A stretch of 15,658 nucleotides of DNA from Acidobacteriota bacterium (GCA_013697225.1 JACCXG010000596.1:1-15658); one strand, 5' to 3'; shown: positions 8,068-15,259, numbered from the stretch's first letter. The notes: generated from the sequence alone by a model not told the origin. Program-made: numbers and translations.

Positions 8068-8359
8068 GACCTTCATCTTCGTCGCAGGGCCAAGGGGCTG
8101 GACCTTGAGAGCGGCAGGTCGTCCACGGCGGCATCCAGGCCGAGACCCGGCAGGCGCTGGTGAACATCCAGGGTGCTCGAGGCGCCGGCGCGTCGCTGGA
8201 CGATGCGGTCAGCTCGGTCATGCACCTCGCCGACATCAAGGCTTCCAGCAGATCAACCAGGTGTACGCCGAGTTCTTCAAGAAGGACCCCCAGGGACGGA
8301 CGAGGATTCTGCCGGCAGGCGCCAACGACGAGCTCACGATCAGAACCTATTCCCGGTAA
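8066..8359 (+). pseudogene. RidA-family pseudogene with several frameshifts
   Basis: A RidA domain can be rebuilt only by hopping between frames. The pieces, in order, are VTFIFVAG (from 8066), AKGLDLESG (from 8089), VVHGGIQAETRQALVNIQ (from 8118), VLEA (from 8173), AGASLDDAVSSVMHLADIK (to 8240) and FQQINQVYAEFFKKDP then RTRILPAGANDELTI (from 8243 to a stop at 8357-8359). Each piece aligns in the right order with the RidA pattern of strand, EAETRQ helix, LEAAGASLDD, DF..N.VY.EFF and the final strand. At least four frame changes are needed, so no functional protein can be made. It lies immediately upstream of a SelA-like gene, the same pairing seen for the intact RidA genes in this window. Confidence 0.8.
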
Positions 8360-8392
8360 CCCGGCACGCCCGGACCACCCTCGAGGAGCCCG

Positions 8393-9658
8393 ATGAAATC
8401 ACGAGCCGAGCTGAGCCGCCGTGAGCTGTTGCACACGGCCCTGGCCGCCCCCGTCGCCTCCCTCGCGCTGGGCGCGGAATCGCTGGCGGCGTCACTGCCC
8501 GCCGAGGCGCAGGCCGCCCATGCGGCCGCGCACCTGCACACGCCGCTCTACGAACGTCTTGGTGTGAAGACGTTCATCAACGCCTACGGCACGCTCACCA
8601 CGCTCAGCGGCTCGCTGATGCCTCCCGAGGTGAAGCAGGCGATGGAGGAGGCGTCGCAGCAGTTCGTCCAGGTCCACGATCTCCAGGCGCGGGTAGGCGC
8701 CCGGCTGGCCGAGCTGACGGGCGCCGAAGCGGCGTTCGTCACCGCCGGCGCCGCCGCGGGCATGTGCCTGTCGGCCTGCGCGGTGACGGCAGGGGACGAC
8801 CCGAAGAAGATGGAGCAGCTGCCGGATCTCACCGGCATGAAGAACGAGTTCATCATCCAGAAGGCGCATCGCACGCCGTACGACCATGCGTTCCGGATGG
8901 TAGGTGTCAAGCTGGTGGAGGTGGAGACGGCTGAGGACGTCCGCCGCGCCATCAACCCGAACACGGCCGCCCTCGCCATGATCCTCAGCCACAACCAGGT
9001 CGGGCACAAGGTGGAGCTCGAGGAGATGATCGCGCTGGCCCACCGCGCGGGGCTCCCGCTCATCCTGGACGCGGCTGCCGAGCTGCCGCCGGCCGAAAAC
9101 CTGAGCAAGTTCGTCAAAATGGGCGCCGACCTGGTCATGTTCAGCGGCGGCAAGAACCTGCGGGGGCCGCAGTGCAGCGGCCTGATCCTCGGCCGCAAGG
9201 ACCTGATCGCCAAGGCGTACGCCAACAGCTCGCCGAACAACCGCTTCGCTCGCATCGCCAAGGTGGGCAAGGAAGAGATTGTCGGGCTGATGACGGCCGT
9301 GGAGCTGTTCCTGAAGGGCGATGACGCGGCCGAGCGGCGGAAGCACCATGAAACCCTCGACCGCATTGCCGAGCGCCTCAAGGGGGTGCCCACCCTCTTC
9401 ACGGAGTACATCACGAACGACGACTACAGCCACTCGCCGCGCCTCTCGGTCCAGTGGGACGAGGAGAAGCTCGGTGTCACGCTCGACCAGATGATGGACC
9501 GCCTGGTCAACGGCGATCCGCCCATCGTGGCGACCGACATGACCCGTTACCGGCCGAACTGGACGCGCGGCATCGGGCTCTTTCCGTATAGCCTCCGCCC
9601 GGGCGAGGAGATCATCGTGGCGGACCGCGTCAGGCAGATCCTGACGACGCGGACGTAA
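8393..9658 (+). CDS. Tat-type SelA-like PLP enzyme, paralogue 3
   Basis: This is a 421-residue SelA-like PLP enzyme. The leader carries SRRELLHTAL (residues 8-17) followed by an alanine-rich hydrophobic stretch, a good twin-arginine signal. The presumed PLP lysine is K254 in FSGGKNLRGPQ and the cofactor aspartate is D226 in ILDAAAE. H159-R160 in QKAHRTPYDH matches the pair in paralogue 1. The segment equivalent to NKSDPLGQV in paralogue 1 is SHNQVGHKV here, so the substrate pocket may differ. The ATG follows GAGGAG at 4-5 bases. The next gene, a Tat-type RidA, starts 34 bases after the stop, suggesting that the enzyme and an imine hydrolase are made together. The chemistry is inferred from DgaE-type relatives; the true substrate is unknown. 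Confidence 0.9.
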   Translation: MKSRAELSRRELLHTALAAPVASLALGAESLAASLPAEAQAAHAAAHLHTPLYERLGVKTFINAYGTLTTLSGSLMPPEVKQAMEEASQQFVQVHDLQARVGARLAELTGAEAAFVTAGAAAGMCLSACAVTAGDDPKKMEQLPDLTGMKNEFIIQKAHRTPYDHAFRMVGVKLVEVETAEDVRRAINPNTAALAMILSHNQVGHKVELEEMIALAHRAGLPLILDAAAELPPAENLSKFVKMGADLVMFSGGKNLRGPQCSGLILGRKDLIAKAYANSSPNNRFARIAKVGKEEIVGLMTAVELFLKGDDAAERRKHHETLDRIAERLKGVPTLFTEYITNDDYSHSPRLSVQWDEEKLGVTLDQMMDRLVNGDPPIVATDMTRYRPNWTRGIGLFPYSLRPGEEIIVADRVRQILTTRT

Positions 9659-9692
9659 AGCGCGCGCTGGACTGCAGGGCAGGGGGCAGCAA

Positions 9693-10175
9693 ATGAAACG
9701 AACCTCGGAGGGCAAGACGTCACGGCGTGAGATGGTGCAGATGGCCGGGGCCGGGCTGCTGGGGCTCGGGGCGATCCAGGGCGATCAGCCGCCCCGCAAG
9801 CGGCTGTACAAGGATCCGACCGGCACGTCGCCGAACACGCTGGGGGTCATTCGGTCGGGGCACCTGCTCTTCGTGAGCGGGATTGGCGGATGGTACCCGG
9901 CGAAGCGGCCTGAGGGTCCGGGCGATATCCGGCAGCAGACCGCCGATGCGCTGGGGCTGATGAAGGCGCTGCTCGAAGAGGCCGGCGCGTCGATGGCCAA
10001 TCTGCTCAAGGTGCAGGTCGCGCTCGTGGACTCGGCGAAGAACTGGGAGCCGATGAACGACGTCTACAACGGCCTCGTGCCGGAGCCGCGGCCCGTCAGG
10101 TCCTACTTCGGCAGCACCGGCTTCCGGAACCCGGGCCAGCTGCTGCAGATCGACGCGATCGCCTACGTGGAATAG
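9693..10175 (+). CDS. Tat-type single-domain RidA-family protein
   Basis: This 160-residue protein is a RidA domain (about residues 45-159) behind a leader with SRREMVQMAGAGLLGLGA (residues 10-27), a twin-arginine type signal. RidA landmarks are LLFVSG (residues 58-63), QQTADALGLMKALLEEAGAS, LLKVQVALVD, the MNDVYN segment, and R136 in PVRSYFG at the catalytic arginine position. The position of E. coli E120 is aspartate here (D154 in IDAIA), a conservative change. The role would be hydrolysis of enamine or imine products to keto acids and ammonia, here outside the cytoplasm. The ATG has AGGGGG at good spacing. It sits between two SelA-like genes, and its stop codon directly abuts the next start (TAGATG), so translational coupling with paralogue 4 is likely. 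Confidence 0.88.
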   Translation: MKRTSEGKTSRREMVQMAGAGLLGLGAIQGDQPPRKRLYKDPTGTSPNTLGVIRSGHLLFVSGIGGWYPAKRPEGPGDIRQQTADALGLMKALLEEAGASMANLLKVQVALVDSAKNWEPMNDVYNGLVPEPRPVRSYFGSTGFRNPGQLLQIDAIAYVE

Positions 10176-11822
10176 ATGCCCAAAAGTTACCTGTCGAAGC
10201 TTGTCGACGGCGTGCGGGCCGGCGCGACGCGGCGCCAGCTGCTGCAAAGGGGCGGTGCGCTCGCCGCCGCCTGGATGCTGCCATCTCGCATCCTCGGTGC
10301 CGCCGCGGCGCCGCACGCGCGGCGTCCGGCGCCCGACGGCAGCATCTACGAGGCCATCGGCGTCCGTCCGCTGATCAACGCCCGCGGCACGGTGACCATC
10401 GTCGGGGCGACGCGCGTGCTTCCCGAGGTCAAAGAGGCGATGGAGCGCGCCTCCCGCGAGTACGTGCAGCTCGACGAGCTGATGGACGGCGTGAGCCGCC
10501 GGCTGGCGGAGCTGACCGGCGCCGAGTGGGGCGTCGTGACGAGCGGCGCCTCGGCCGCGATCACGGTGGCTGCCGCCGCCTGCATCGCGGGCGGCGACCC
10601 CGACAAGCTCGCGCAACTGCCCGACCTGCGGGGGCTCAAGGACGAAGTGATCATGCCCCGCTATTCGCGGACGGCGTACGATCACGCCGCGAAGGCGGCC
10701 GGCGTGCGGCTCGTCGAGGTCAACAGTCGCGAGGAGCTGGAGGCGGCGCTCGGCCCGCGCACCGCGATGGTGATGGTGCTGGCCGGGCGGGGATCGCAGG
10801 AGGGCCCGCTGTCGCTGAAGGTGATTGCGTCGCTCGCCGCGCCGCGCGCCGTCCCTGTGCTCGTGGACGCGGCCGCCGACGAGCTCGTCGTGCCGAACCC
10901 CCATCTCACCGACGGCGCCGACATGGTCGCCTACAGCGGCGGGAAGTGCCTGCGGGGGCCGCAGTGCGCCGGCCTGCTGATCGGCCGCCGCGACCTCGTG
11001 CAGGCCGCCTGGATCAACAGCGCGCCGCACCACGGGTTCGGACGCGGCTTCAAAGTGGGCCGTGAAGAAATCATGGGTATGCTGGCGGCGGTCGACGCGT
11101 GGCGCCACTCGCGGAACCACGCCGAAGAGCGGCGCACCTGGACCTCCTGGCTGGAACACATCGCGGACCGCGTCACCGAGGTCCCCGGCGTCACCGCCGA
11201 GATCGTGCAGCCACAGGGGCTGTCGAACCGCACGCCCTCTCTGCGCGTGCAGTGGGATCCGGCGCGGATCCCGCTCAACGGCACGGACGTCGAGCAGCTG
11301 CTCTGGGACGGCGAGCCGCGCATTGCGATCGGCGGCGCCGGGTCCTTCCTGCCGTTCCCGCCGAGCACCGAGCCGATCATCCGGATCACGCCGTACCAGC
11401 TCGAAGCGGGCGAGGAACGGCTGATTGCCGAGCGCGTCCACGCGATCATGGCCAGCCCACCGCGGAAGGCGGCGCGCACTGACCCGCCGGCCGCCGACGT
11501 GAGCGGCCAGTGGGAGGTGGACGTTACGTTCGTCTCGGGCACAGCGCGGCACACCTTCGCGCTCGAGCAGAAGGCGCACGAGCTCGTGGGGACGCACTAC
11601 GCCAGCTTTGCCAGCCGCGACTTCGCGGGCACGCTGCACGGGCGGGACATCCTGCTCCGGAGCTCCTACACCCTGCAGGGCGTCCGGCTGAACTACACGT
11701 TCACCGGCGTGGTGAGCGGCACCACGATGGAGGGGAGCGTCCTGCTGGGCGAGTACGGCACCGCCCACTGGAAGGCGCAGCGGCGCGGCTACCATCCGTC
11801 GGGCGCCCCGCCCACCGCCTGA
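10176..11822 (+). CDS. Tat-type SelA-like PLP enzyme with C-terminal beta-type domain, paralogue 4
   Basis: This 548-residue protein has three parts: a Tat leader with TRRQLLQRGGALAAAW (residues 18-33); a SelA-like PLP domain (about residues 57-427); and an extra domain of roughly 100 residues (441-537). In the PLP domain K257 (YSGGKCLRGPQ) is the likely cofactor lysine and D231 the cofactor aspartate. The extra domain starts SGQWEVDVTF, continues FALEQKAHELVGTHY and GTLHGRDILL, and ends in FTGVVSGTTMEGSVLLGEYG and WKAQR. This is the alternating pattern of a small beta-barrel or sandwich seen appended to many secreted proteins. The His-Arg pair of the other paralogues is Ser-Arg here (S164-R165), so it may have a different substrate or activity. 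The start abuts the RidA stop. The annotation is firm for the family and open for the reaction. Confidence 0.88.
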   Translation: MPKSYLSKLVDGVRAGATRRQLLQRGGALAAAWMLPSRILGAAAAPHARRPAPDGSIYEAIGVRPLINARGTVTIVGATRVLPEVKEAMERASREYVQLDELMDGVSRRLAELTGAEWGVVTSGASAAITVAAAACIAGGDPDKLAQLPDLRGLKDEVIMPRYSRTAYDHAAKAAGVRLVEVNSREELEAALGPRTAMVMVLAGRGSQEGPLSLKVIASLAAPRAVPVLVDAAADELVVPNPHLTDGADMVAYSGGKCLRGPQCAGLLIGRRDLVQAAWINSAPHHGFGRGFKVGREEIMGMLAAVDAWRHSRNHAEERRTWTSWLEHIADRVTEVPGVTAEIVQPQGLSNRTPSLRVQWDPARIPLNGTDVEQLLWDGEPRIAIGGAGSFLPFPPSTEPIIRITPYQLEAGEERLIAERVHAIMASPPRKAARTDPPAADVSGQWEVDVTFVSGTARHTFALEQKAHELVGTHYASFASRDFAGTLHGRDILLRSSYTLQGVRLNYTFTGVVSGTTMEGSVLLGEYGTAHWKAQRRGYHPSGAPPTA

Positions 11823-11877
11823 TCGCACGACACCCGTTCGTCTGGATATCAACCCGGCACCCGGAGGAGAGACCCCG

Positions 11878-13746
11878 ATGCGAGCCTACCGTCCCGTCGC
11901 CCTCGTCCTGCTACTCCTGCTGATTCCCGCGTTCCTGGCCGAGCAGCCCTCGTCGGTCTCTCACGCCCAGGCGCCCTCGCAGGCCCAGGCGCTCGGCGTG
12001 GTCCGTTTTCCGCCAACAGTCGAGCCGCGCAATGACATCCAGATGCAGAACCTGGTGCCGATCCGCATGCGGGATGGCGTCACGCTGTACGCCGATGTCT
12101 TCAGGCCCCTCGGCGAGGGCCGCTATCCGGTCATCGTGTCACGGACGCCGTACAGCACCGAACGCACGCCGTCGGCCTACGCGGCCGGGGTGTTCTTCGC
12201 GCAGCGCGGCTACGTGTACGTCTTCCAGGACGTGAGGGGGCGGCACGAGTCCGAAGGCGCGTGGGACCCGTTCCATCACGACGAGCAGGACGGCTACGAC
12301 ACGGTCGCATGGGCGGCGAAGCAGCCGTGGTCCACCGGTAAGATTGCCATGCAGGGCGGCTCGTACCTCGGCCAGAACCAGTGGCGCGCGGCGCAGGCGA
12401 ACCCGCCGGGCCTCGTCACCATCTTCCCGATGGTCGCCTCGACGAGCATCTATCACGACTGGATCACGCTCAACGGCGGCTGGCGCCTGTCGTTCAACTT
12501 CGGCTGGGGGCCCGTCCGCCAGGAATCCCGGATCATGCAGAACACCGGGCCGCACACGCTCGACGACGCCACGGCCATCCACTTCGATACGCTCCAGCGT
12601 CATCTTCCGCTCTCGACGATGCAGCGGCTGGCTGGCCGGAACGCCAAGTTCTACGACGACTGGCTGGCGAATCCCGACTACAACGACTACTGGAAGCCGC
12701 TCAACGTCGAGGAGATGTTCGACAAGATCACCATCCCTGCCCACACCTTTGGCGGCTGGTTCGACATCTTCAGCCAGGGCACGCTTCGCGGGTACGTCGG
12801 GATGAGTCAGAAGGGGGGCACGCCAGAGGCCCGCACGATGAGTCACATGGTCATCGGTCCGTGGGGCCACGGAGCGTCCCGCTCGTTTGGCGACATCGAT
12901 TTCGGGCCCGAGGCGGACGTGGACGCCCTGGATCTGCAGCTCCGCTGGTACGACTACTGGCTGAAGGGCATCGACAACGGCCTCGCCGGCGAACCGCCCG
13001 TGAAGCTGTTCGTCATGGGGCGCAACGAGTGGGTTTACGAGAACGAGTATCCGCTGGCGCGCACGGACTACCGGCCGTTCTACTTCACCAGCGGAGGCCG
13101 GGCGAACACCGCCAAGGGTGACGGGAGCCTGACCTGGACGAAGCCGGCAGGGTCCTCGACGGCGGACCGCTACACGTACGATCCGGCGAACCCGGTTCCG
13201 TCCCTCGGCGGGAACAACTGCTGCGGGACGCCAACGCCGACCGGGCCGAAGGACCAGCGCCCGATCGAGGACCGCCAGGACATTCTGATTTATACGTCCG
13301 AGCCGCTGCAGGACCAGCTCGAGGTGACCGGGCCGGTGACGATCGTGCTCTACGCCTCGTCCGACGCCGTGGACACGGACTTCGTGGCCAAGCTGGTGGA
13401 CGTGCATCCCGACGGCGAGAGCTACAACATGGCCGAGGGCATCGTGCGGGCACGCTACCGCGACAGCCTCAGCAAGCCGACGCTGATGAAGCCGGGGCAG
13501 GTCTACCGGTTCGAGATCGACATGGTGGGCACATCGATCGCGTTCCAGAAGGGGCACCGGATCCGCGTCCACGTGACCAGCAGCCACTTCCCGCAGTTCA
13601 ACCGGAACCTGAACACGGGCGCGAAGTTCGGCACGAGCGCCGAACTGAAGGTCGCGCAGCAGACGATCTACCACGACGCCGAACGGCCGTCGCACATCGT
13701 CCTGCCGGTGATCCCGTCGCGCGGGCCGCGGCAGTCGGAGCAGTGA
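11878..13746 (+). CDS. Secreted CocE/NonD-family (S15-like) alpha/beta hydrolase
   Basis: This is a 622-residue serine hydrolase of the CocE/NonD or X-Pro dipeptidyl-peptidase-like type, which cleaves acyl ester or amide bonds, for example in cocaine esterase and alpha-amino-acid ester hydrolase. It has a Sec leader (residues 1-31, hydrophobic VALVLLLLLIPAFLA, then SHAQA). The catalytic triad is visible: S162 in GGSYLG, D296 in GGWFDIF and H331 in GPWGH; Y92 in RTPYS is the likely oxyanion tyrosine. The C-terminal third (from about residue 400) is the jelly-roll lid domain, with FTSGG, DQLEVTGPV and HRIRVHVTSSHFPQF. GGAGGAGAG precedes the ATG. It follows paralogue 4 by 55 bases and may release amino-acid-like substrates for the cluster, though that link is only contextual. 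Confidence 0.92.
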   Translation: MRAYRPVALVLLLLLIPAFLAEQPSSVSHAQAPSQAQALGVVRFPPTVEPRNDIQMQNLVPIRMRDGVTLYADVFRPLGEGRYPVIVSRTPYSTERTPSAYAAGVFFAQRGYVYVFQDVRGRHESEGAWDPFHHDEQDGYDTVAWAAKQPWSTGKIAMQGGSYLGQNQWRAAQANPPGLVTIFPMVASTSIYHDWITLNGGWRLSFNFGWGPVRQESRIMQNTGPHTLDDATAIHFDTLQRHLPLSTMQRLAGRNAKFYDDWLANPDYNDYWKPLNVEEMFDKITIPAHTFGGWFDIFSQGTLRGYVGMSQKGGTPEARTMSHMVIGPWGHGASRSFGDIDFGPEADVDALDLQLRWYDYWLKGIDNGLAGEPPVKLFVMGRNEWVYENEYPLARTDYRPFYFTSGGRANTAKGDGSLTWTKPAGSSTADRYTYDPANPVPSLGGNNCCGTPTPTGPKDQRPIEDRQDILIYTSEPLQDQLEVTGPVTIVLYASSDAVDTDFVAKLVDVHPDGESYNMAEGIVRARYRDSLSKPTLMKPGQVYRFEIDMVGTSIAFQKGHRIRVHVTSSHFPQFNRNLNTGAKFGTSAELKVAQQTIYHDAERPSHIVLPVIPSRGPRQSEQ

Positions 13747-13753
13747 CGGGACG

Positions 13754-13772
13754 CGCGGCCAGAGGGGCCGTG
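13754..13772 (+). other. Short GC-rich stem-loop after the CocE stop
   Basis: CGCGGCC (13754-13760) and GGCCGTG (13766-13772) can pair with one G-T wobble around a 5-base loop, starting 8 bases after the stop codon. No run of T follows, so it is not a classic intrinsic terminator. It may be an mRNA 3'-end structure or chance in GC-rich DNA. Confidence 0.25.
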
Positions 13773-13858
13773 ACCGCACGAAGCTGTATCCCACGCCGCC
13801 GCGGCGCGGCCCGACCCGAAGAGGATCTGCGCCTGCTGCGATCGACTCGTAGCGGGTC

Positions 13859-14122
13859 CTCGAGCGCAAGGCGGGGCGCCTGATATTCGACGGCTTCCGG
13901 ACCGGCATCGAGGTCTGCGCGCGGCCATGCTCCACGGCGGGCCGATCCGGCCACCACGGACCCGCACTTCACCTCGATCCGCACGGCGGCCGTCTACCGG
14001 TCGTCCGGCCGGTCTGTTACCAAAGCTGCCCGGACGCGACGCTGCCGGCGGAGCTGGGGAACCAGAACGTGCGGGGCATCTGGCGTCTGGAGGACGACCA
14101 GTTCACCAGTGACGACGCCTGA
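13859..14122 (+). pseudogene. C-terminal remnant of ketoglutarate-semialdehyde (2,5-dioxovalerate) dehydrogenase
   Basis: Within the 391-base stretch 13747-14137 there is no intact gene, but the end of an aldehyde dehydrogenase can be followed across frames. The pieces are LERKAGRLIFDGFRTGIEVC (13859-13918), AAMLHGGP (13921-13944), ATTDPHFTSIRTAAVYR (13950-14000), and VRPVCYQSCPDATLPAELGN then RGIWRLEDDQFT ending in a stop (14003-14122). These are the recognisable closing motifs of the 2,5-dioxovalerate dehydrogenase subfamily: GFPTGVEV, MVHGGP.PATTD, G.AA.YRF.RPVCYQ..P and NP.GIWR. Three frame changes and the lack of the catalytic domain make it a dead fragment. That enzyme acts directly after a DapA-fold dehydratase in glucarate and related routes, and a DapA-fold gene is the next intact gene here. 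Bases 13747-13858 show nothing else recognisable. Confidence 0.8.
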
Positions 14123-14137
14123 ACCGGCACGGGCGCC

Positions 14138-14164
14138 TTGATCGACTTCGGCCGGGCGTATACT
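14138..14164 (+). promoter_or_regulatory. Promoter candidate for the DapA-family gene
   Basis: TATACT (14159-14164) is a strong -10 box that stands out in GC-rich DNA. TTGATC (14138-14143) could be the -35 box at 15 bases, or CTTGAT at 16. The start codon at 14225 lies about 60 bases further on. The site begins just after the end of the dehydrogenase remnant, in agreement with transcription starting afresh here. Confidence 0.45.
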
Positions 14165-14170
14165 CCACGG

Positions 14171-14207
14171 GAGCCGGCTGTCCGGGCTCTCGAGCGACTG
14201 CAGCTCG
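14171..14207 (+). promoter_or_regulatory. Two consecutive stem-loops in the presumed 5' leader
   Basis: GAGCCGG (14171-14177) pairs with CCGGGCTC (14182-14189) with one bulged base around CTGT. Immediately after, CGAGC (14191-14195) pairs with GCTCG (14203-14207). Both lie between the -10 box and the ribosome-binding site GGAAGGGG (14212-14219). They may modulate translation or mRNA stability, or one may be a palindromic protein site. I do not recognise a known riboswitch. Confidence 0.3.
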
Positions 14208-14224
14208 TTTCGGAAGGGGTTTCC

Positions 14225-15250
14225 ATGAACAGGCGTGAAGCATTCATGACCATCGGGATCGGAACTGCCGCGTCGGTCCTGTCGCGGTCCATCGGGCTCA
14301 CGGCGGCGGACCAGTCGCCGGCACCGGTCAAGGGGCGTCTCACGCGCGACACGGCGCGCCCGCACCTCGGCGGGATCGCCCTGTTCGCCATAACGCCGAT
14401 GCGCCTGAGCGGCGGGCGCGTCGAGGTGGACTACGACGGGTTCGCGCGGAACATGCGCTTCTACGTCACGCACAAGGGGACGTACACGCTCGCGGTCTGC
14501 GGTGCGGTCGGCGAGTACTTCGCGCTCACGCCGGAGGAACGTCAGCGGCTCTTCACGATTGCGGCAGCCGAGAAGAGCGACCGCCTGCTGGTGGGCGGCG
14601 CCAGCGGAGATACGACCCGCGAGGCGATCACCAACGCGCAGGCGGCCGAGAAGGCCGGCGCCGACGTGGCGCTCGTCCTGCCGTCCGAGACGGTCGGCAA
14701 ACGGGGCGATGCCGCCATGCGGGCGCACTTCCTCGAGGTCGCGCGCGCGGTCGGCATCGGGGTCATCCCGTATCGTTCCCCCGTGACCCTGTTCAGCCTG
14801 GATACGGTCGAGGCGCTGCTGGAGCAGCCGAACATCCTGGCGATCAAGGAGCAGACCGGCGACCTGCGGTTCATTCGCGATGCGGCGGTCAGGACGAAGC
14901 AGCGGATCCCGCTCGTCCCGGCGCACGAGCGGATGGCGCCGTTCAACTACCTCGCGGGCGCGTCCGGGATCACGAGCGGCCATGCGAACTTCACGGCCTC
15001 GCGGACGATCGAGCTGTGGGAGTGGCTCAAGGCCGGGCGGACGGAGGACGCGATGGCACTGGCGGATCAGTTCGCCGAGCTCGATCGGCTCCGCGCGACC
15101 TACGGCGATGTGCTGCTCAAGGCGGGCCTGGAGCTACGCGGTCTGGCCGGCGGGCCGCTGCGCCTGAAACCGGAGCCGCTGCCGGCCGAGGGTCGGCAGA
15201 CGCTCGAGCGCGCCATGCGGCAGCTTGGCGTGCTGGATCGGGTGACGTAG
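14225..15250 (+). CDS. Exported DapA/DHDPS-family lyase or aldolase
   Basis: This is a 341-residue class I (Schiff-base) TIM-barrel enzyme of the dihydrodipicolinate synthase / N-acetylneuraminate lyase / KdgD family. The usual family length is about 300, and the excess is an N-terminal leader with NRREAF and a hydrophobic stretch (MTIGIGTAASVL), which looks like a Tat signal. Active-site features are K208 in AIKEQTG (Schiff base), Y183 in GVIPYRSP, and GAVGEYFALTPEER (residues 93-106) in place of the canonical GTTGE loop. True DapA is cytoplasmic, so a catabolic aldolase or dehydratase acting on keto-deoxy sugar acids is more likely. The ATG at 14225 is chosen because GGAAGGGG lies 5 bases upstream; upstream in-frame codons overlap the predicted promoter. 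It follows a remnant of the enzyme that would consume KdgD product and is 9 bases before SelA-like paralogue 5. Confidence 0.88.
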   Translation: MNRREAFMTIGIGTAASVLSRSIGLTAADQSPAPVKGRLTRDTARPHLGGIALFAITPMRLSGGRVEVDYDGFARNMRFYVTHKGTYTLAVCGAVGEYFALTPEERQRLFTIAAAEKSDRLLVGGASGDTTREAITNAQAAEKAGADVALVLPSETVGKRGDAAMRAHFLEVARAVGIGVIPYRSPVTLFSLDTVEALLEQPNILAIKEQTGDLRFIRDAAVRTKQRIPLVPAHERMAPFNYLAGASGITSGHANFTASRTIELWEWLKAGRTEDAMALADQFAELDRLRATYGDVLLKAGLELRGLAGGPLRLKPEPLPAEGRQTLERAMRQLGVLDRVT

Positions 15251-15259
15251 GGAGCTGCG

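Larger units (their letters stand above)
7800..8392 (+). other. Decayed intergenic region with gene remnants
   Basis: These 593 bases contain no intact gene that I would defend. The first part holds an open stretch at 7851-7973 reading APKDFIEEHTRELRR, then QAQYGEYGFGEG and a stop. It looks like the tail of a protein but has no recognisable start or family. The second part is a frameshifted RidA remnant, listed separately. The last bases supply GAGGAG, the ribosome-binding site of the gene at 8393. The region looks like debris from deletion of one or more genes of the cluster. Confidence 0.6.

Noticed and set aside
9720..11852. Very long minus-strand open frame (about 710 codons) opposite the RidA and SelA-like genes
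   Set aside because: Its translation is rich in Arg, Gly, Ala, His and Asp with no family motif, and it lies opposite genes with clear domains. It is a mirror frame caused by high GC at third positions.
12139..13935. Long minus-strand open frame opposite the CocE-type hydrolase
   Set aside because: It has the same low-information composition, and the plus strand carries a complete triad-bearing hydrolase.
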